From positions 3,212,001-3,276,000 of the forward strand of contig NZ_CP028918.1 of NCBI RefSeq assembly GCF_003060865.1: 64,000 nucleotides of DNA, in the 5' to 3' direction. Source of the DNA: Gemmobacter aquarius (GTDB taxonomy: Bacteria > Pseudomonadota > Alphaproteobacteria > Rhodobacterales > Rhodobacteraceae). The notes beneath the pieces are model-generated. The model worked only from the letters and a program-made list of their open reading frames with translations. It made no database searches and was not told where the DNA came from. Position numbers and translations under genes: made by a program. Position 1 is the first letter of the stretch. Every line of letters begins with the position of its first letter. Below are positions 38,864 through 47,088 of this stretch, piece by piece.

Positions 38864-38891
38864 CCCCGAGGATATTTCAGGGCAGAAAATG
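38864..38891. repeat. dispersed intergenic repeat, family B copy
   Basis: CCCCGAGGATATTTCAGG then GCAGAAAATG, the opposite orientation to the copy at 39014. Confidence 0.55.
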
Positions 38892-39013
38892 CGGAACACC
38901 CCGTGCCCTTGCAGACACGAGGTGCCATTTCCTGCCACGGTCATCGGGATCCCTCCCTGTACCGTGCCGTCATACTGGCTTGCAAAAATTGACGAAGGAT
39001 GAACGGAAAACGT

Positions 39014-39043
39014 CATTTTCTGTCCCCAAGTATCCTCAGGGGG
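39014..39043. repeat. dispersed intergenic repeat, family B copy
   Basis: CATTTTCTGTCCCC then AAGTATCCTCAGGGGG nearly matches the copy at 44900, which shares CATTTTCTGTCC and the TATCCTnAGGG core. Confidence 0.65.
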
Positions 39044-39079
39044 TGAGCCCCGCAGGGGCGAGGGGGCAGAATGCCCCCT

Positions 39080-39098
39080 GATTTTTCGCAGAAAAATC
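39080..39098. repeat. 19-bp palindrome, copy 3
   Basis: GATTTTTC-GCA-GAAAAATC is a perfect 8-bp inverted repeat, 1 nt beyond the stop of the acyl-CoA dehydrogenase gene. Confidence 0.75.
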
Positions 39099-39099
39099 G

Positions 39100-40263
39100 T
39101 CATGCGCCGTAAGCCCGCAAAAGCTGGCGGCTGATGATATGGCGCTGGATCTCGCTGGTGCCTTCCCAGATACGTTCCACCCGCGCGTCGCGCCAGATGC
39201 GTTCGAGCGGCAGATCGTCCATCAGCCCCATTCCGCCGTGGATCTGTATCGCCTCGTCCGCCACCATTGCCAGCACCTCGGTCGCCTTTAGCTTCGCCAT
39301 GGACATATCGGCTTCCGTTACCGACCCTTCATCAAAGCGCCACGCAGCCTCCCATGTCAGCAGTTCTGCCGCCTTCAGCTCCATCGCCATATCGGCCAGT
39401 TTGAAGCTTACACCCTGGAACTTGCCGATGCTCTGGCCGAACTGACGCCGCTCTGCCGCATATTGCACCGCATGGCCCAAGGCGCGGTCGGCACGGCCGA
39501 GGCAGGTCGCCGCCACCTGCAACCGCGTGGCCCCGAGCCAAGTGTTGGCCACCTCGAACCCCTTATGCACGTCGCCCAGAACCTGTTCCTGCGGGATGCG
39601 GCAATTGTCGAATTCCAGCACCGCGTTGGTATAACCGCGATGGCTGACGTTGCGGTATCCGTCCCGCACCGTAAAACCGGGCGTGCCCTTGTCGACGAAG
39701 AACGCGGTGATCCGCTTCTTCTTGCCCTTCGGCGTGTCTTCCTCTCCGCTCGCCATGAAGCAGATCGCGAAATCGGCCAGATCGGCATGGCTGATGAAAT
39801 GCTTGGTGCCGTTCAGCAGCCAATCCCCGCCGTCCTGCCGCGCGCTCGCCGTCATGCCGCGCAGGTCGGAACCCGCCCCCGGCTCCGTCATCGCAAGGCA
39901 ATCCCACTTCTCGCCGCGGATGCAGGGGTAAAGATACTTCTCCCGCTGCGCTTCTGTCCCCGCCAGCAGAATGTTCGACGGCCGCGCCACACAGGTCCAG
40001 TGCAGCGCATAATTCGCGCGCCCCAGCTCGCGTTCATACAAAAGCCATGACAGCGTATCGAGCCCCGCGCCCCCCACCTCGGCGGGCATGTTGGCGGCAT
40101 ATAGCCCCGCCGCCATAGCCTTGGCCTGCAGCTCGCGGATCAGGTCCATCCGCAGATGGCCCGTCCGCTCCACCTCGGCCTCATGCGGATAAAGCTCGGC
40201 CTCGACAAAGGCGCGGGTGGTCTCGACGATCATCTTCTGCTCGTCCGTCAGTCCGAAATGCAT
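39100..40263 (-). CDS. acyl-CoA dehydrogenase (gamma-butyrobetainyl-CoA dehydrogenase candidate)
   Basis: The 387-residue flavoprotein has the standard acyl-CoA dehydrogenase plan: N-terminal helical domain (LTDEQKMIVETTRAFVEAEL), the FAD/substrate segment LAMTEPGAGSDLRGMTASA near 130, and the C-terminal helical domain with QIHGGMGLMDDLPLERIWRD and RVERIWEGTSEIQRHIISR. The Glu in the WEGTSEIQ motif region is the usual base for short-chain enzymes. In this context it most likely oxidises gamma-butyrobetainyl-CoA to crotonobetainyl-CoA. GAGGGGG lies 6 nt before the ATG; the SDR gene stops 10 bp upstream. Confidence 0.92.
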   Translation of the reverse strand: MHFGLTDEQKMIVETTRAFVEAELYPHEAEVERTGHLRMDLIRELQAKAMAAGLYAANMPAEVGGAGLDTLSWLLYERELGRANYALHWTCVARPSNILLAGTEAQREKYLYPCIRGEKWDCLAMTEPGAGSDLRGMTASARQDGGDWLLNGTKHFISHADLADFAICFMASGEEDTPKGKKKRITAFFVDKGTPGFTVRDGYRNVSHRGYTNAVLEFDNCRIPQEQVLGDVHKGFEVANTWLGATRLQVAATCLGRADRALGHAVQYAAERRQFGQSIGKFQGVSFKLADMAMELKAAELLTWEAAWRFDEGSVTEADMSMAKLKATEVLAMVADEAIQIHGGMGLMDDLPLERIWRDARVERIWEGTSEIQRHIISRQLLRAYGA

Positions 40264-40273
40264 CGCTGCCCCC

Positions 40274-41026
40274 TCATGGGTCTACATTATAGGTCATGCC
40301 GTCCACCGCGATGGCCTGCCCCGTCACCATCCGCGCCGCATCCGAGGCGAGAAACAGCGCCATGTCGGCCACGTCTTCCGGATCGGTCAACCGTTTCATC
40401 GCCGTGCCGCTGGCGTATCCCTGCCGAACTGCACCTTCCGTCATGCCCTTGGCTTCGGCTTCCGCCGCAATCACGCGGTCGATGCGCGGGCCGTTCACTG
40501 AACCGGGGCAAATCGCATTGGCGCGGATACCATGCGGCCCCAACTCCATCGCCACAGTCTTCATCAGCCCGATCACACCCCACTTCGCCGCCACATAGGG
40601 CGCACGGAACGGCGTGCCATAAAGGCCACTGGTGGACGAGGTGAAGATCATCACCCCCGACCGCGCCGGTTTCATCAGCCGCGCGCCATATTTCGCCGCC
40701 AGCATCGCCCCGTCGAGGTTCACCCCAAGGCACTGGTGCCAGTCGTCCAAGCCCATATCCTCGATCGCCGCCGTCGGCCCTTTGATCCCGGCATTGGCGC
40801 AAAGCACGTCCAGCCCGCCCCAATCGGCGGCGAACCCCGCAAACAGCGCCGCCATCGCGCCCTCGTCGCCTGCATCGCAGAGCGTCGCGGTAATGCCGTC
40901 CGGCACCGCCGCCACCGCTTCGGCGTCAACATCGGTCACATGCACGCGGCATCCCGCAGCGGCAAAGGCCCGGGCCATCACCAGCCCGATCCCGTTCGCC
41001 CCGGCGGTGACCAGCACGCGTTTCAC
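40274..41026 (-). CDS. short-chain dehydrogenase/reductase
   Basis: The 250-residue NAD(P)-dependent oxidoreductase has VTAGANGIGLVMARAFAAAG at the N-terminus (TGxxxGIG variant with Ala), NAG near residue 86, and the catalytic Ser-Tyr-Lys set in FTSSTSGLYG and YVAAKWGVIGL. The C-terminus ends in DGMTYNVDP. The start is a GTG at 41024-41026 overlapping the stop of the carnitine dehydrogenase gene. Its role within the carnitine-type operon is unknown: possible substrates are 3-hydroxyacyl-CoA or 4-trimethylaminobutyraldehyde-related alcohols. Confidence 0.92.
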   Translation of the reverse strand: MKRVLVTAGANGIGLVMARAFAAAGCRVHVTDVDAEAVAAVPDGITATLCDAGDEGAMAALFAGFAADWGGLDVLCANAGIKGPTAAIEDMGLDDWHQCLGVNLDGAMLAAKYGARLMKPARSGVMIFTSSTSGLYGTPFRAPYVAAKWGVIGLMKTVAMELGPHGIRANAICPGSVNGPRIDRVIAAEAEAKGMTEGAVRQGYASGTAMKRLTDPEDVADMALFLASDAARMVTGQAIAVDGMTYNVDP

Positions 41027-42477
41027 TTGCGCTGGCCCACCGCCCGACCCGCCGCTTCGGGGCGGGGCAAGGCCGCATGGGCCGAGGCTACCGGCAGCAG
41101 CCGGTCAAGAATGGCCTGCGGGGCAGCACAGGTCTTGCCCGCCGCCATGTCCACATGCAGCAGCATCTGCTCCAACGTGGCGACCGGCTGACCATCCTTG
41201 AGGATGCGGATAAAGATATGCAGCCGCTTTTCGTCGGCATGCAGCACCTGCACGGTTCCGGTCAGCGCATCGCCCAGCTTCGCCTCGCCCAGATGCATGA
41301 TATGCGTTTCGGCGGTGTAATAGCTGAACCCGGTCCCGACATAGGCGACATCCGCCCCGATATGGCGCAAGAATGCGTCTGACGTCTCGGACGCCGCGAA
41401 CAGGTAGCGGCTTTCCGTCATATGGCCGTTATAGTCGATCCATCCGGGCAGCACGGTCAGGCGCGCCATCTCCATCGGCCCTTCGCCCGCCACGGGGGCA
41501 GGCATTGCCGCCCTGCGCCGCGCGTCATGATCAAGCAGCACCTTGCCCGCGCCCCAGTTGCGCTCTTTCAGCACCCGCAGAAAGCCGATCAGGTTCTGGT
41601 CGCGGATCCGCTCCAACTCGCGGATCGTGTGATGCCCCGATTGCGCGTCGGATTGCCCCGCGATCAGATCGACCAATTCGTCGTTGAATTCCGGCACGTC
41701 CATCAGTTTGGTCCATGGCCATGTCAAGCAGGGCCCGAACTGCGCCATGAAGTGCTTCATCCCCGCCTCGCCGCCCGCCACGCGATAGGTCTCGAACAGC
41801 CCCATCTGGCCCCAGCGCAGGCCAAAGCCCATGCGGATCGCCTCGTCGATTTCCTCGGTTGTGGCGATGCCGTCCTTGACCAGCCAAAGCGCCTCGCGCC
41901 ACACGGCTTCGAGGAATCGGTCGGCGATATGCGCGTCTATTTCCTTACGCACATGCAGCGGAAACATCCCGATTTCGCGCAGCGTCTCTTTCGCCGCCTC
42001 GATCAGCGCGGGGTCGGATTTCGGCGAAGGCACAACCTCGGCAAGCGGCAGCAGGTAGACCGGGTTGAACGGATGGGCGACAAAGATCGTCGCAGGGTTC
42101 GCGGCGTTCTGTTGCAGTTCGGATGGCTTGAACCCGCTGGTCGAAGACCCGATCGGCGTATCGGGCGCCACCTGCTGGATCTGCGCGAAAACACGGTGCT
42201 TGAGGTCAAGCCGCTCCGACACGCTTTCCTGAATGTAATCCGCCCCTTCCACCGCCTCGGTGATCGTGCCCGCAAACGTCAGCCCCCCCTCGGCAGGCAT
42301 CGGCCCGTCCGACAGGGCAGGCAGCGCCTTGCGGGCGTTGCCGATCACCTCGCCCACCTTGCGCGGCGCTTCGGGATCGGGGTCGAACACCGCCACATCC
42401 CAACCGTTCAGCAAGAACCGCGCAGCCCAGCCACCGCCGATAACCCCGCCGCCAATGATCGCCGCCTTGCGCGCCAT
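41023..42477 (-). CDS. lcdH: carnitine 3-dehydrogenase fused to a hotdog thioesterase
   Basis: The 484-residue fusion has an N-terminal L-carnitine 3-dehydrogenase of the 3-hydroxyacyl-CoA dehydrogenase fold (IGGGVIGGGWAARFLLNGWDVAVFDPD; then STSGFKPSELQQNA; HPFNPVYLLPLAEVVP), to about residue 320. A C-terminal 4HBT-type domain from about 340 begins with LPGWIDYNGHMTESRYLFAASE. The fusion would oxidise carnitine to 3-dehydrocarnitine and hydrolyse a downstream CoA thioester, probably betainyl-CoA. The start at ATG 42475-42477 has GGAG 7 nt upstream. It lies 11 bp from the upstream hypothetical gene and overlaps the SDR gene. Confidence 0.92.
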   Translation of the reverse strand: MARKAAIIGGGVIGGGWAARFLLNGWDVAVFDPDPEAPRKVGEVIGNARKALPALSDGPMPAEGGLTFAGTITEAVEGADYIQESVSERLDLKHRVFAQIQQVAPDTPIGSSTSGFKPSELQQNAANPATIFVAHPFNPVYLLPLAEVVPSPKSDPALIEAAKETLREIGMFPLHVRKEIDAHIADRFLEAVWREALWLVKDGIATTEEIDEAIRMGFGLRWGQMGLFETYRVAGGEAGMKHFMAQFGPCLTWPWTKLMDVPEFNDELVDLIAGQSDAQSGHHTIRELERIRDQNLIGFLRVLKERNWGAGKVLLDHDARRRAAMPAPVAGEGPMEMARLTVLPGWIDYNGHMTESRYLFAASETSDAFLRHIGADVAYVGTGFSYYTAETHIMHLGEAKLGDALTGTVQVLHADEKRLHIFIRILKDGQPVATLEQMLLHVDMAAGKTCAAPQAILDRLLPVASAHAALPRPEAAGRAVGQRK

Positions 42478-42488
42478 ATCCCGTCTCC

Positions 42489-42917
42489 TCATGCGGTCAA
42501 GACCATGACCAAAACCAACAGGGCCAGACATCCGGCCCCGATCCATCCCAAAGGCAAGGACGGCAGTGGCACCTGCGCTTTCGCCTTGCCCGGCGGAACG
42601 CCCGCCTTGCTGCCCGCCTTGCCCGCCCCGATCTGCCCCGAAAGCCGCATCGCTTCGGCAGAAAAGGCCACCGTCACCGCCCCCTGCGGCGGCTGGTGGG
42701 CATGGCCCGCCCGTGCCGCCAAAGCCTCGGGCGTCACCTCGCCCCGCCGCAGCGCCTCGGCATCCTCGCGCGTGAGCGCCAGATCCAACCCGGCCGAAGC
42801 ATTACGCAGCGCAAACCCCGCCTCGACCGCCAGCAGCATCCAGCCCCGCCCCACAGGCGTGACCTTCGACACCGCTTGCGGCGCCGCAGGTCCGGTCGGA
42901 GGGCGGACAGGCTCCAT
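42489..42917 (-). CDS. hypothetical protein, C-terminal membrane anchor
   Basis: I do not recognise this 142-residue protein. The N-terminal two thirds is soluble (VTPVGRGWMLLAVEAGFALRNASAGLDLALTREDAEALRRGEVTPEAL), followed by a Gly/Pro/Lys-rich linker, and it ends in one transmembrane helix (WIGAGCLALLVLVMVLTA). It may be a tail-anchored protein with a cytoplasmic domain. Its ATG overlaps the BKACE stop (TGATG), and it lies 11 bp before the carnitine dehydrogenase, so it belongs to the operon. A role in carnitine uptake or enzyme organisation is only a guess. Confidence 0.75.
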   Translation of the reverse strand: MEPVRPPTGPAAPQAVSKVTPVGRGWMLLAVEAGFALRNASAGLDLALTREDAEALRRGEVTPEALAARAGHAHQPPQGAVTVAFSAEAMRLSGQIGAGKAGSKAGVPPGKAKAQVPLPSLPLGWIGAGCLALLVLVMVLTA

Positions 42918-43831
42918 CAGCGCGGCAGCAAAGGCCGCTTCTCCAGCTTCAACCGCGCCCGTACTTCGGCAGGGGTGATCACCCGCGCGCCCATGTTCTC
43001 GATGATCGTGCAGGCCCGCTCGACCAGTTGCGCGTTCGTTGCCAGCACGCCCTTTTCCAGCCAAAGGTTGTCTTCCAGCCCGACCCGCACATTGCCCCCC
43101 GCCAGCACGGCGGCGGCAACGTAAGCCATCTGGTTCCGCCCGATGGAAAATGCCGAATAGTGCCAGCCCGCAGGCACGTTGTTCACCATCGCCATGAATG
43201 TGTTCAGGTCATCGGGCGCGCCCCACGGCACGCCCATGCACAGCTGCACCAGCACGGGTTCGGGGATCACGCCTTCCTTGACCAGTTCCTTGGCCAGCCA
43301 CAGATGGCCCGTATCGAAAGCCTCGATCTCGATCCGCACCCCCGCCGCCGTCATCCGCCGCGCCATGTCGCGCAGCAGGCCGGGCGTGTTGACCATTACG
43401 TAATCGGCCTCGTTGAAATTCATCGTGCCGCAATCGAGCGTGCAGATCTCGGGACGGCACTCGACCACATGGGCCACCCGCTCGGTCGCCCCCGCCATAT
43501 CGGATCGCGGTCCCATGCGGCCCATATCCTCGGACCCTTCGAAATAGATGTCGCCCCCCATCCCCGCCGTCAGGTTCAACACCACATCCGTTGCCGAATC
43601 GCGGATCCGCTCGGTCACTTCCCGATACAAGGCCAGATCGCGCGAAGGCTTGCCGGTTTCGGGGTCGCGCACATGGCAATGCACCACCGCAGCCCCCGCC
43701 TTGGCCGCCGCAATCGCACTTTCGGCAATCTGCGCGGGGCTGCGCGGCACATGCGGGCTGCGGTCCTGCGTCCCGCCCGATCCCGTCACGGCACAGGTGA
43801 TGAAAACCTCGCGGTTCATGGCAAGCGGCAT
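42917..43831 (-). CDS. beta-keto acid cleavage enzyme (BKACE), 3-dehydrocarnitine type
   Basis: The 304-residue protein is a BKACE/DUF849 enzyme, a TIM barrel that transfers an acetyl-CoA unit to a beta-keto acid. It has the metal His residues in VVHCHVRDPETGKPSRD near residue 45, the TLDCGTMNF segment, and the VLVQLCMGVPWG and VRVGLEDNL motifs. The neighbouring carnitine dehydrogenase predicts 3-dehydrocarnitine as substrate, giving betainyl-CoA and acetoacetate. The ATG at 43829-43831 has GGGAGG 6 nt upstream. It is the first gene of the operon and diverges from a GlxA-type regulator. Confidence 0.92.
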   Translation of the reverse strand: MPLAMNREVFITCAVTGSGGTQDRSPHVPRSPAQIAESAIAAAKAGAAVVHCHVRDPETGKPSRDLALYREVTERIRDSATDVVLNLTAGMGGDIYFEGSEDMGRMGPRSDMAGATERVAHVVECRPEICTLDCGTMNFNEADYVMVNTPGLLRDMARRMTAAGVRIEIEAFDTGHLWLAKELVKEGVIPEPVLVQLCMGVPWGAPDDLNTFMAMVNNVPAGWHYSAFSIGRNQMAYVAAAVLAGGNVRVGLEDNLWLEKGVLATNAQLVERACTIIENMGARVITPAEVRARLKLEKRPLLPR

Positions 43832-43904
43832 CGGTGGTCCTCCCTTATTGCCAGCAAAGACTAACGCCCTTGCCGCGTCATGCGTCACCGTTTACGAAAT
43901 ATGC

Positions 43905-44876
43905 ATGACCGAAAGCGCAACAATTTTCGCCCCCTCGCGCCAGCCCCTGACCATCGGCGTGCTGGTCCTGCCGCATTGCTCGATCCTCGAAGTCGCTTCC
44001 GTCCTCGATCCCCTCCGCGCCGCCAACCGCCACCTCGGCCATGATGCCTATCGTTGGCGCGTCGTCTCGCCCGACGGTCACCCCGTGCCCCTGACCTGCG
44101 GCATCGAGATCGCCTCTTCCGGCCCGCTCACCGCCGCCGAAGGGGCCGATGCACTGATCGTCATCGTCGGGTACCGCCAATCCGAAGTGGCAACGAAACC
44201 GCTGCTGCGCGACCTGCGCCGCATGGCCCCCCGCTTCGCCCTCATCGCAGGCATCGACGCGGGCGCATGGGTCATGGCCCGCGCCGGATTGCTCGATGGC
44301 CACCGCGCCACCGTCCATTGGGAGGATTTCGAGGATTTCGCGAGCGCCCACCCCCAGGTCGACACGGTCCCCGACCGCTGGGTCATCGACCGCTCCCGTG
44401 CCAGCGCAGGCGGAGCGGCCCCCGCCCATGACCTGATGCTGCACCTGATCACCACGCGCCACGGCGCAGCCCTCGCGCGTCAGGTCGCCGCCTCGTTCCT
44501 GACCACCACCCGCGACGGGCACGAACCGCAGCTCGCCCCCGCCCCACACCCCGACCCGCGCCTCGACCTCCGCGTCGCCGCCGCCGTCGCGCGGATGGAG
44601 GCGAGGATCGACAGCCCCGAACCGGCACAGGAAACCGCCCGCGCCGTAGGCCTGTCACCCCGCCGTCTCGAAACCTTGTTCCTTGAAAACCTCGGCCTCA
44701 CCCCCGCCGCCTATGCGCAAACCCTGCGCCTGCAAGCCGCCCGCCGACTGATCACCGACACCCGCCACAGCTTGACCGAAATTGCCCTTCGCACCGGCTT
44801 TTCCGGCCAAAGCGCCCTATCCCGCGCCTTCCGCCACCACTTCGGCACCCCGCCCAGCGCCTTGCGCCGGACATGA
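43905..44876 (+). CDS. GlxA/CdhR-type AraC-family transcriptional regulator
   Basis: The 323-residue regulator has an N-terminal DJ-1/PfpI-like (GATase1) domain (LTIGVLVLPHCSILEVASVLDPLRAAN), and a C-terminal AraC double helix-turn-helix domain (TARAVGLSPRRLETLFLENLGLTPAAYAQTLRL and LTEIALRTGFSGQSALSRAFRHHFG). Pseudomonas CdhR and GbdR, which control carnitine and betaine genes, share this layout. It is divergent from BKACE with a 73-bp promoter gap, so it is probably the activator of the carnitine operon. I start at ATG 43905-43907. Confidence 0.9.
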   Translation: MTESATIFAPSRQPLTIGVLVLPHCSILEVASVLDPLRAANRHLGHDAYRWRVVSPDGHPVPLTCGIEIASSGPLTAAEGADALIVIVGYRQSEVATKPLLRDLRRMAPRFALIAGIDAGAWVMARAGLLDGHRATVHWEDFEDFASAHPQVDTVPDRWVIDRSRASAGGAAPAHDLMLHLITTRHGAALARQVAASFLTTTRDGHEPQLAPAPHPDPRLDLRVAAAVARMEARIDSPEPAQETARAVGLSPRRLETLFLENLGLTPAAYAQTLRLQAARRLITDTRHSLTEIALRTGFSGQSALSRAFRHHFGTPPSALRRT

Positions 44877-44880
44877 AAAA

Positions 44881-44896
44881 GGGGCGGACCCGCCCC
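44881..44896 (+). terminator. hairpin after the regulator gene
   Basis: GGGGCG-GACC-CGCCCC is a 6-bp GC stem, preceded by AAAAA and followed by a CTTCATTTTC stretch, starting 4 nt past the regulator stop. Confidence 0.5.
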
Positions 44897-44899
44897 CTT

Positions 44900-44927
44900 C
44901 ATTTTCTGTCCTCAAATATCCTGAGGG
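44900..44927. repeat. dispersed intergenic repeat, family B copy
   Basis: CATTTTCTGTCCTC then AAATATCCTGAGGG lies between the convergent regulator and M3 peptidase genes. Confidence 0.65.
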
Positions 44928-44959
44928 TCCGGGGGCAAAGTCCCCGGCGCTGTCACCCC

Positions 44960-46978
44960 TCACGCCGCATCCAGCAAGCCGCGCCCCTTCAGCAGCGCCT
45001 CGACCCCCGGCATCTTGCCGCGAAAACGGGTGTAAAGCACCTCCGCCTCCTCCGATCCGCCCGCCGACAGGATGTGCTTTTCCAGAAGCGCCGCGACCCC
45101 GGGATCGAACGGCCCACCCGCCTCTTCGAAGGCGGCAAAGGCATCGGCATCCATCACTTCCGACCACATGTAGCTGTAGTATCCCGACGAATAGCCGTCG
45201 CCCGAAAAGACATGCGCGAAATGCGGTGTGGCGTGCCGCATGCGGATCGCGCGCGGCATGCCCAACCCCTCCAGCACCTCGGCCTGCTTCGCCATCGGGT
45301 CGGCAGGCGCCGCCCCCTCGTGGAATGCCAGATCAACCAGCGCCGAGGATACGAATTCCACCGTGGCGAACCCTTGGTCGTAAGTCCCCGCCGCCAGCAG
45401 CCGCTTCATCATGTCGGCAGGCATCGCCGCGCCCGTCTGCCAGTGCCGCGCGTGCTTTTCCAGCACCTCGGGCACTTCCAGCCAATGCTCGTAAAGCTGG
45501 CTCGGCAATTCCACAAAGTCCCGCGCGACGCTGGTGCCCGAGATGAACCCGAACGTCACATCCGACAGCATCTGGTGCAACGCATGGCCGAATTCGTGAA
45601 ACAGCGTGCGCGCATCGTCATATGACAAAAGCGCCGGATCTCCCTTGGCGAAATTGCACACATTCACCACGATGGGCCGCACATCGCCGCCCAGCTTCTT
45701 CTGCGACCGCATCGCCGAACACCACGCCCCCGACCGTTTCGACGACCGCGCGAAGTAATCGCCCAGAAACACCGCCACATGCTTACCCGCACGGGTAACC
45801 TCCCATCCGCGCACATCGGGGTGGTAGAACGGCCCGTCGATCTCGCGGAATTCCAGCCCGAACAGCCGGTTCGCACAGTCGAACTGCGCCCCCAGCATCG
45901 CATCCAGCGACAGATACGGCTTCAACGCCGCCTCGTCCAAGTCATGCTCGGCCTTGCGGCGCCTTTCGCTGTAATAGCGCCAGTCCCAAGCCTCCAGCGG
46001 CCCCGCCTCGCCATCCGCGACCAGCATCGCCTCGAGCACGGCGGCATCGGCCAGCGCCTTGCGCTTTGCAGGCTCCCACACCCGCATCAGCAAGCCCCGC
46101 ACCGCCTCGGGCGTCTTGGCCATTTCCGGTTCCAGCTTGAAATCGGCAAAGCTGGCATAACCCAGCAGCTTCGCCCGCTCTTCACGCAGCGCCAATATCT
46201 CGGCCGCAATCCCCCGATTGTCCGCCGCATTGCCATTCGCCCCCCGCGCAACCCAAGCCTCATAGGCCTGCCGCCGCAACGCACGGCGGGGCGAGAATTG
46301 CAAAAACGGCACGATCAGGCTGCGGTTCAACGTCACCACCGGCCCGTTCTGCCCGCGCTCGACCCCTGCCGCCCGCGCGGCGGCTACCACGAAATCCGGC
46401 AACCCCGCCAAGTCCTCTTCGGCCAGCACCATGAACCACTCGCGCTCGTCCGCCAGCAGGTTCTGACCAAAGGCCGTGCCAAGCACAGCCAGCCGCGATT
46501 TCACCGCCGTCAACCGCTCTGCCGCCTCGCCGGTCAGTTCTGCCCCCGACCGCACGAACATGCGCCGATAGAGGGTCAGCACCCGCATCTCCTCCGCCCC
46601 CAACCCCAACGCATCACGCCGCGCCCAAAGATCGTCGATCCGCGCAAACAGCGCCTTGTTGTTCGTCACCTCGGATGCAAAGGCCGACATCTTGGGCGCC
46701 AATTCCCGCATCAAACCCTCGCGCGCCTCGGTGCTGTCAGCCCCCGCAAGGTTGTAAAACACCCCCGACACGCGGTCCAATCCCGCCTCGGCCAGTTCCA
46801 GCGCCGCAATCGTATTGGCAAAGGTGGGCACATCCGCGCTGCCTGCAATCGCCGCGATATTCCCCCGCGCTTCGGCCAGAACCGCATCGAAGGCAGGGCC
46901 AAAATCCTCGTCACGGATATCGGCAAAGGGCGGCAGGCCAAACGGCGCAGTCCACGGGGCAAGCAACGGATTGGTCAT
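44960..46978 (-). CDS. M3-family oligopeptidase (Dcp/OpdA type)
   Basis: The 672-residue zinc metallopeptidase cleaves short peptides in the cytosol. The zinc motif HEFGHALH lies near residue 463, and the downstream FEEAGGPFDPGVAALLEKHILSAGG region is typical of the dipeptidyl carboxypeptidase/oligopeptidase A group. The N-terminus MTNPLLAPWTAPFGLPPF fits, with ATG at 46976-46978 and AGGAG about 8 nt upstream; the longer frame is unsupported. It reads leftwards, separated from the ABC permease by a family A repeat. Confidence 0.94.
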   Translation of the reverse strand: MTNPLLAPWTAPFGLPPFADIRDEDFGPAFDAVLAEARGNIAAIAGSADVPTFANTIAALELAEAGLDRVSGVFYNLAGADSTEAREGLMRELAPKMSAFASEVTNNKALFARIDDLWARRDALGLGAEEMRVLTLYRRMFVRSGAELTGEAAERLTAVKSRLAVLGTAFGQNLLADEREWFMVLAEEDLAGLPDFVVAAARAAGVERGQNGPVVTLNRSLIVPFLQFSPRRALRRQAYEAWVARGANGNAADNRGIAAEILALREERAKLLGYASFADFKLEPEMAKTPEAVRGLLMRVWEPAKRKALADAAVLEAMLVADGEAGPLEAWDWRYYSERRRKAEHDLDEAALKPYLSLDAMLGAQFDCANRLFGLEFREIDGPFYHPDVRGWEVTRAGKHVAVFLGDYFARSSKRSGAWCSAMRSQKKLGGDVRPIVVNVCNFAKGDPALLSYDDARTLFHEFGHALHQMLSDVTFGFISGTSVARDFVELPSQLYEHWLEVPEVLEKHARHWQTGAAMPADMMKRLLAAGTYDQGFATVEFVSSALVDLAFHEGAAPADPMAKQAEVLEGLGMPRAIRMRHATPHFAHVFSGDGYSSGYYSYMWSEVMDADAFAAFEEAGGPFDPGVAALLEKHILSAGGSEEAEVLYTRFRGKMPGVEALLKGRGLLDAA

Positions 46979-47031
46979 GACGGGAACTCCTTTTGACGCA
47001 AAACTAGGCAGCAGGATCGCCCGCGTCCACC

Positions 47032-47060
47032 CCTTCATCCTTGCACAAATACTCCGGGGG
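47032..47060. repeat. dispersed intergenic repeat, family A copy
   Basis: CCTTCATCCTTGCA then CAAATACTCCGGGGG, followed by a GGGGGCTGGCCCCC hairpin, lies between two minus-strand genes. The same compound unit occurs at 58786. Confidence 0.65.
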
Positions 47061-47088
47061 TGCGGGGGCTGGCCCCCGCTGCCACGCC

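Larger units (their letters stand above)
38734..39099. other. 366-bp gap with repeats and an orphan translation start
   Basis: The gap lies inside the carnitine-type gene run. It contains family B repeats (38864-38891 and 39014-39043), a GC hairpin-rich stretch near 38815-38870, the palindrome at 39080-39098, and, on the minus strand, CCTCCC/GGGAGG (38952-38957) 7 nt before an ATG at 38942-38944. That start opens a reading frame that runs only into repeats and the ligase start, so it looks like the beheaded beginning of a lost gene. No functional gene is supported here. Confidence 0.55.
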
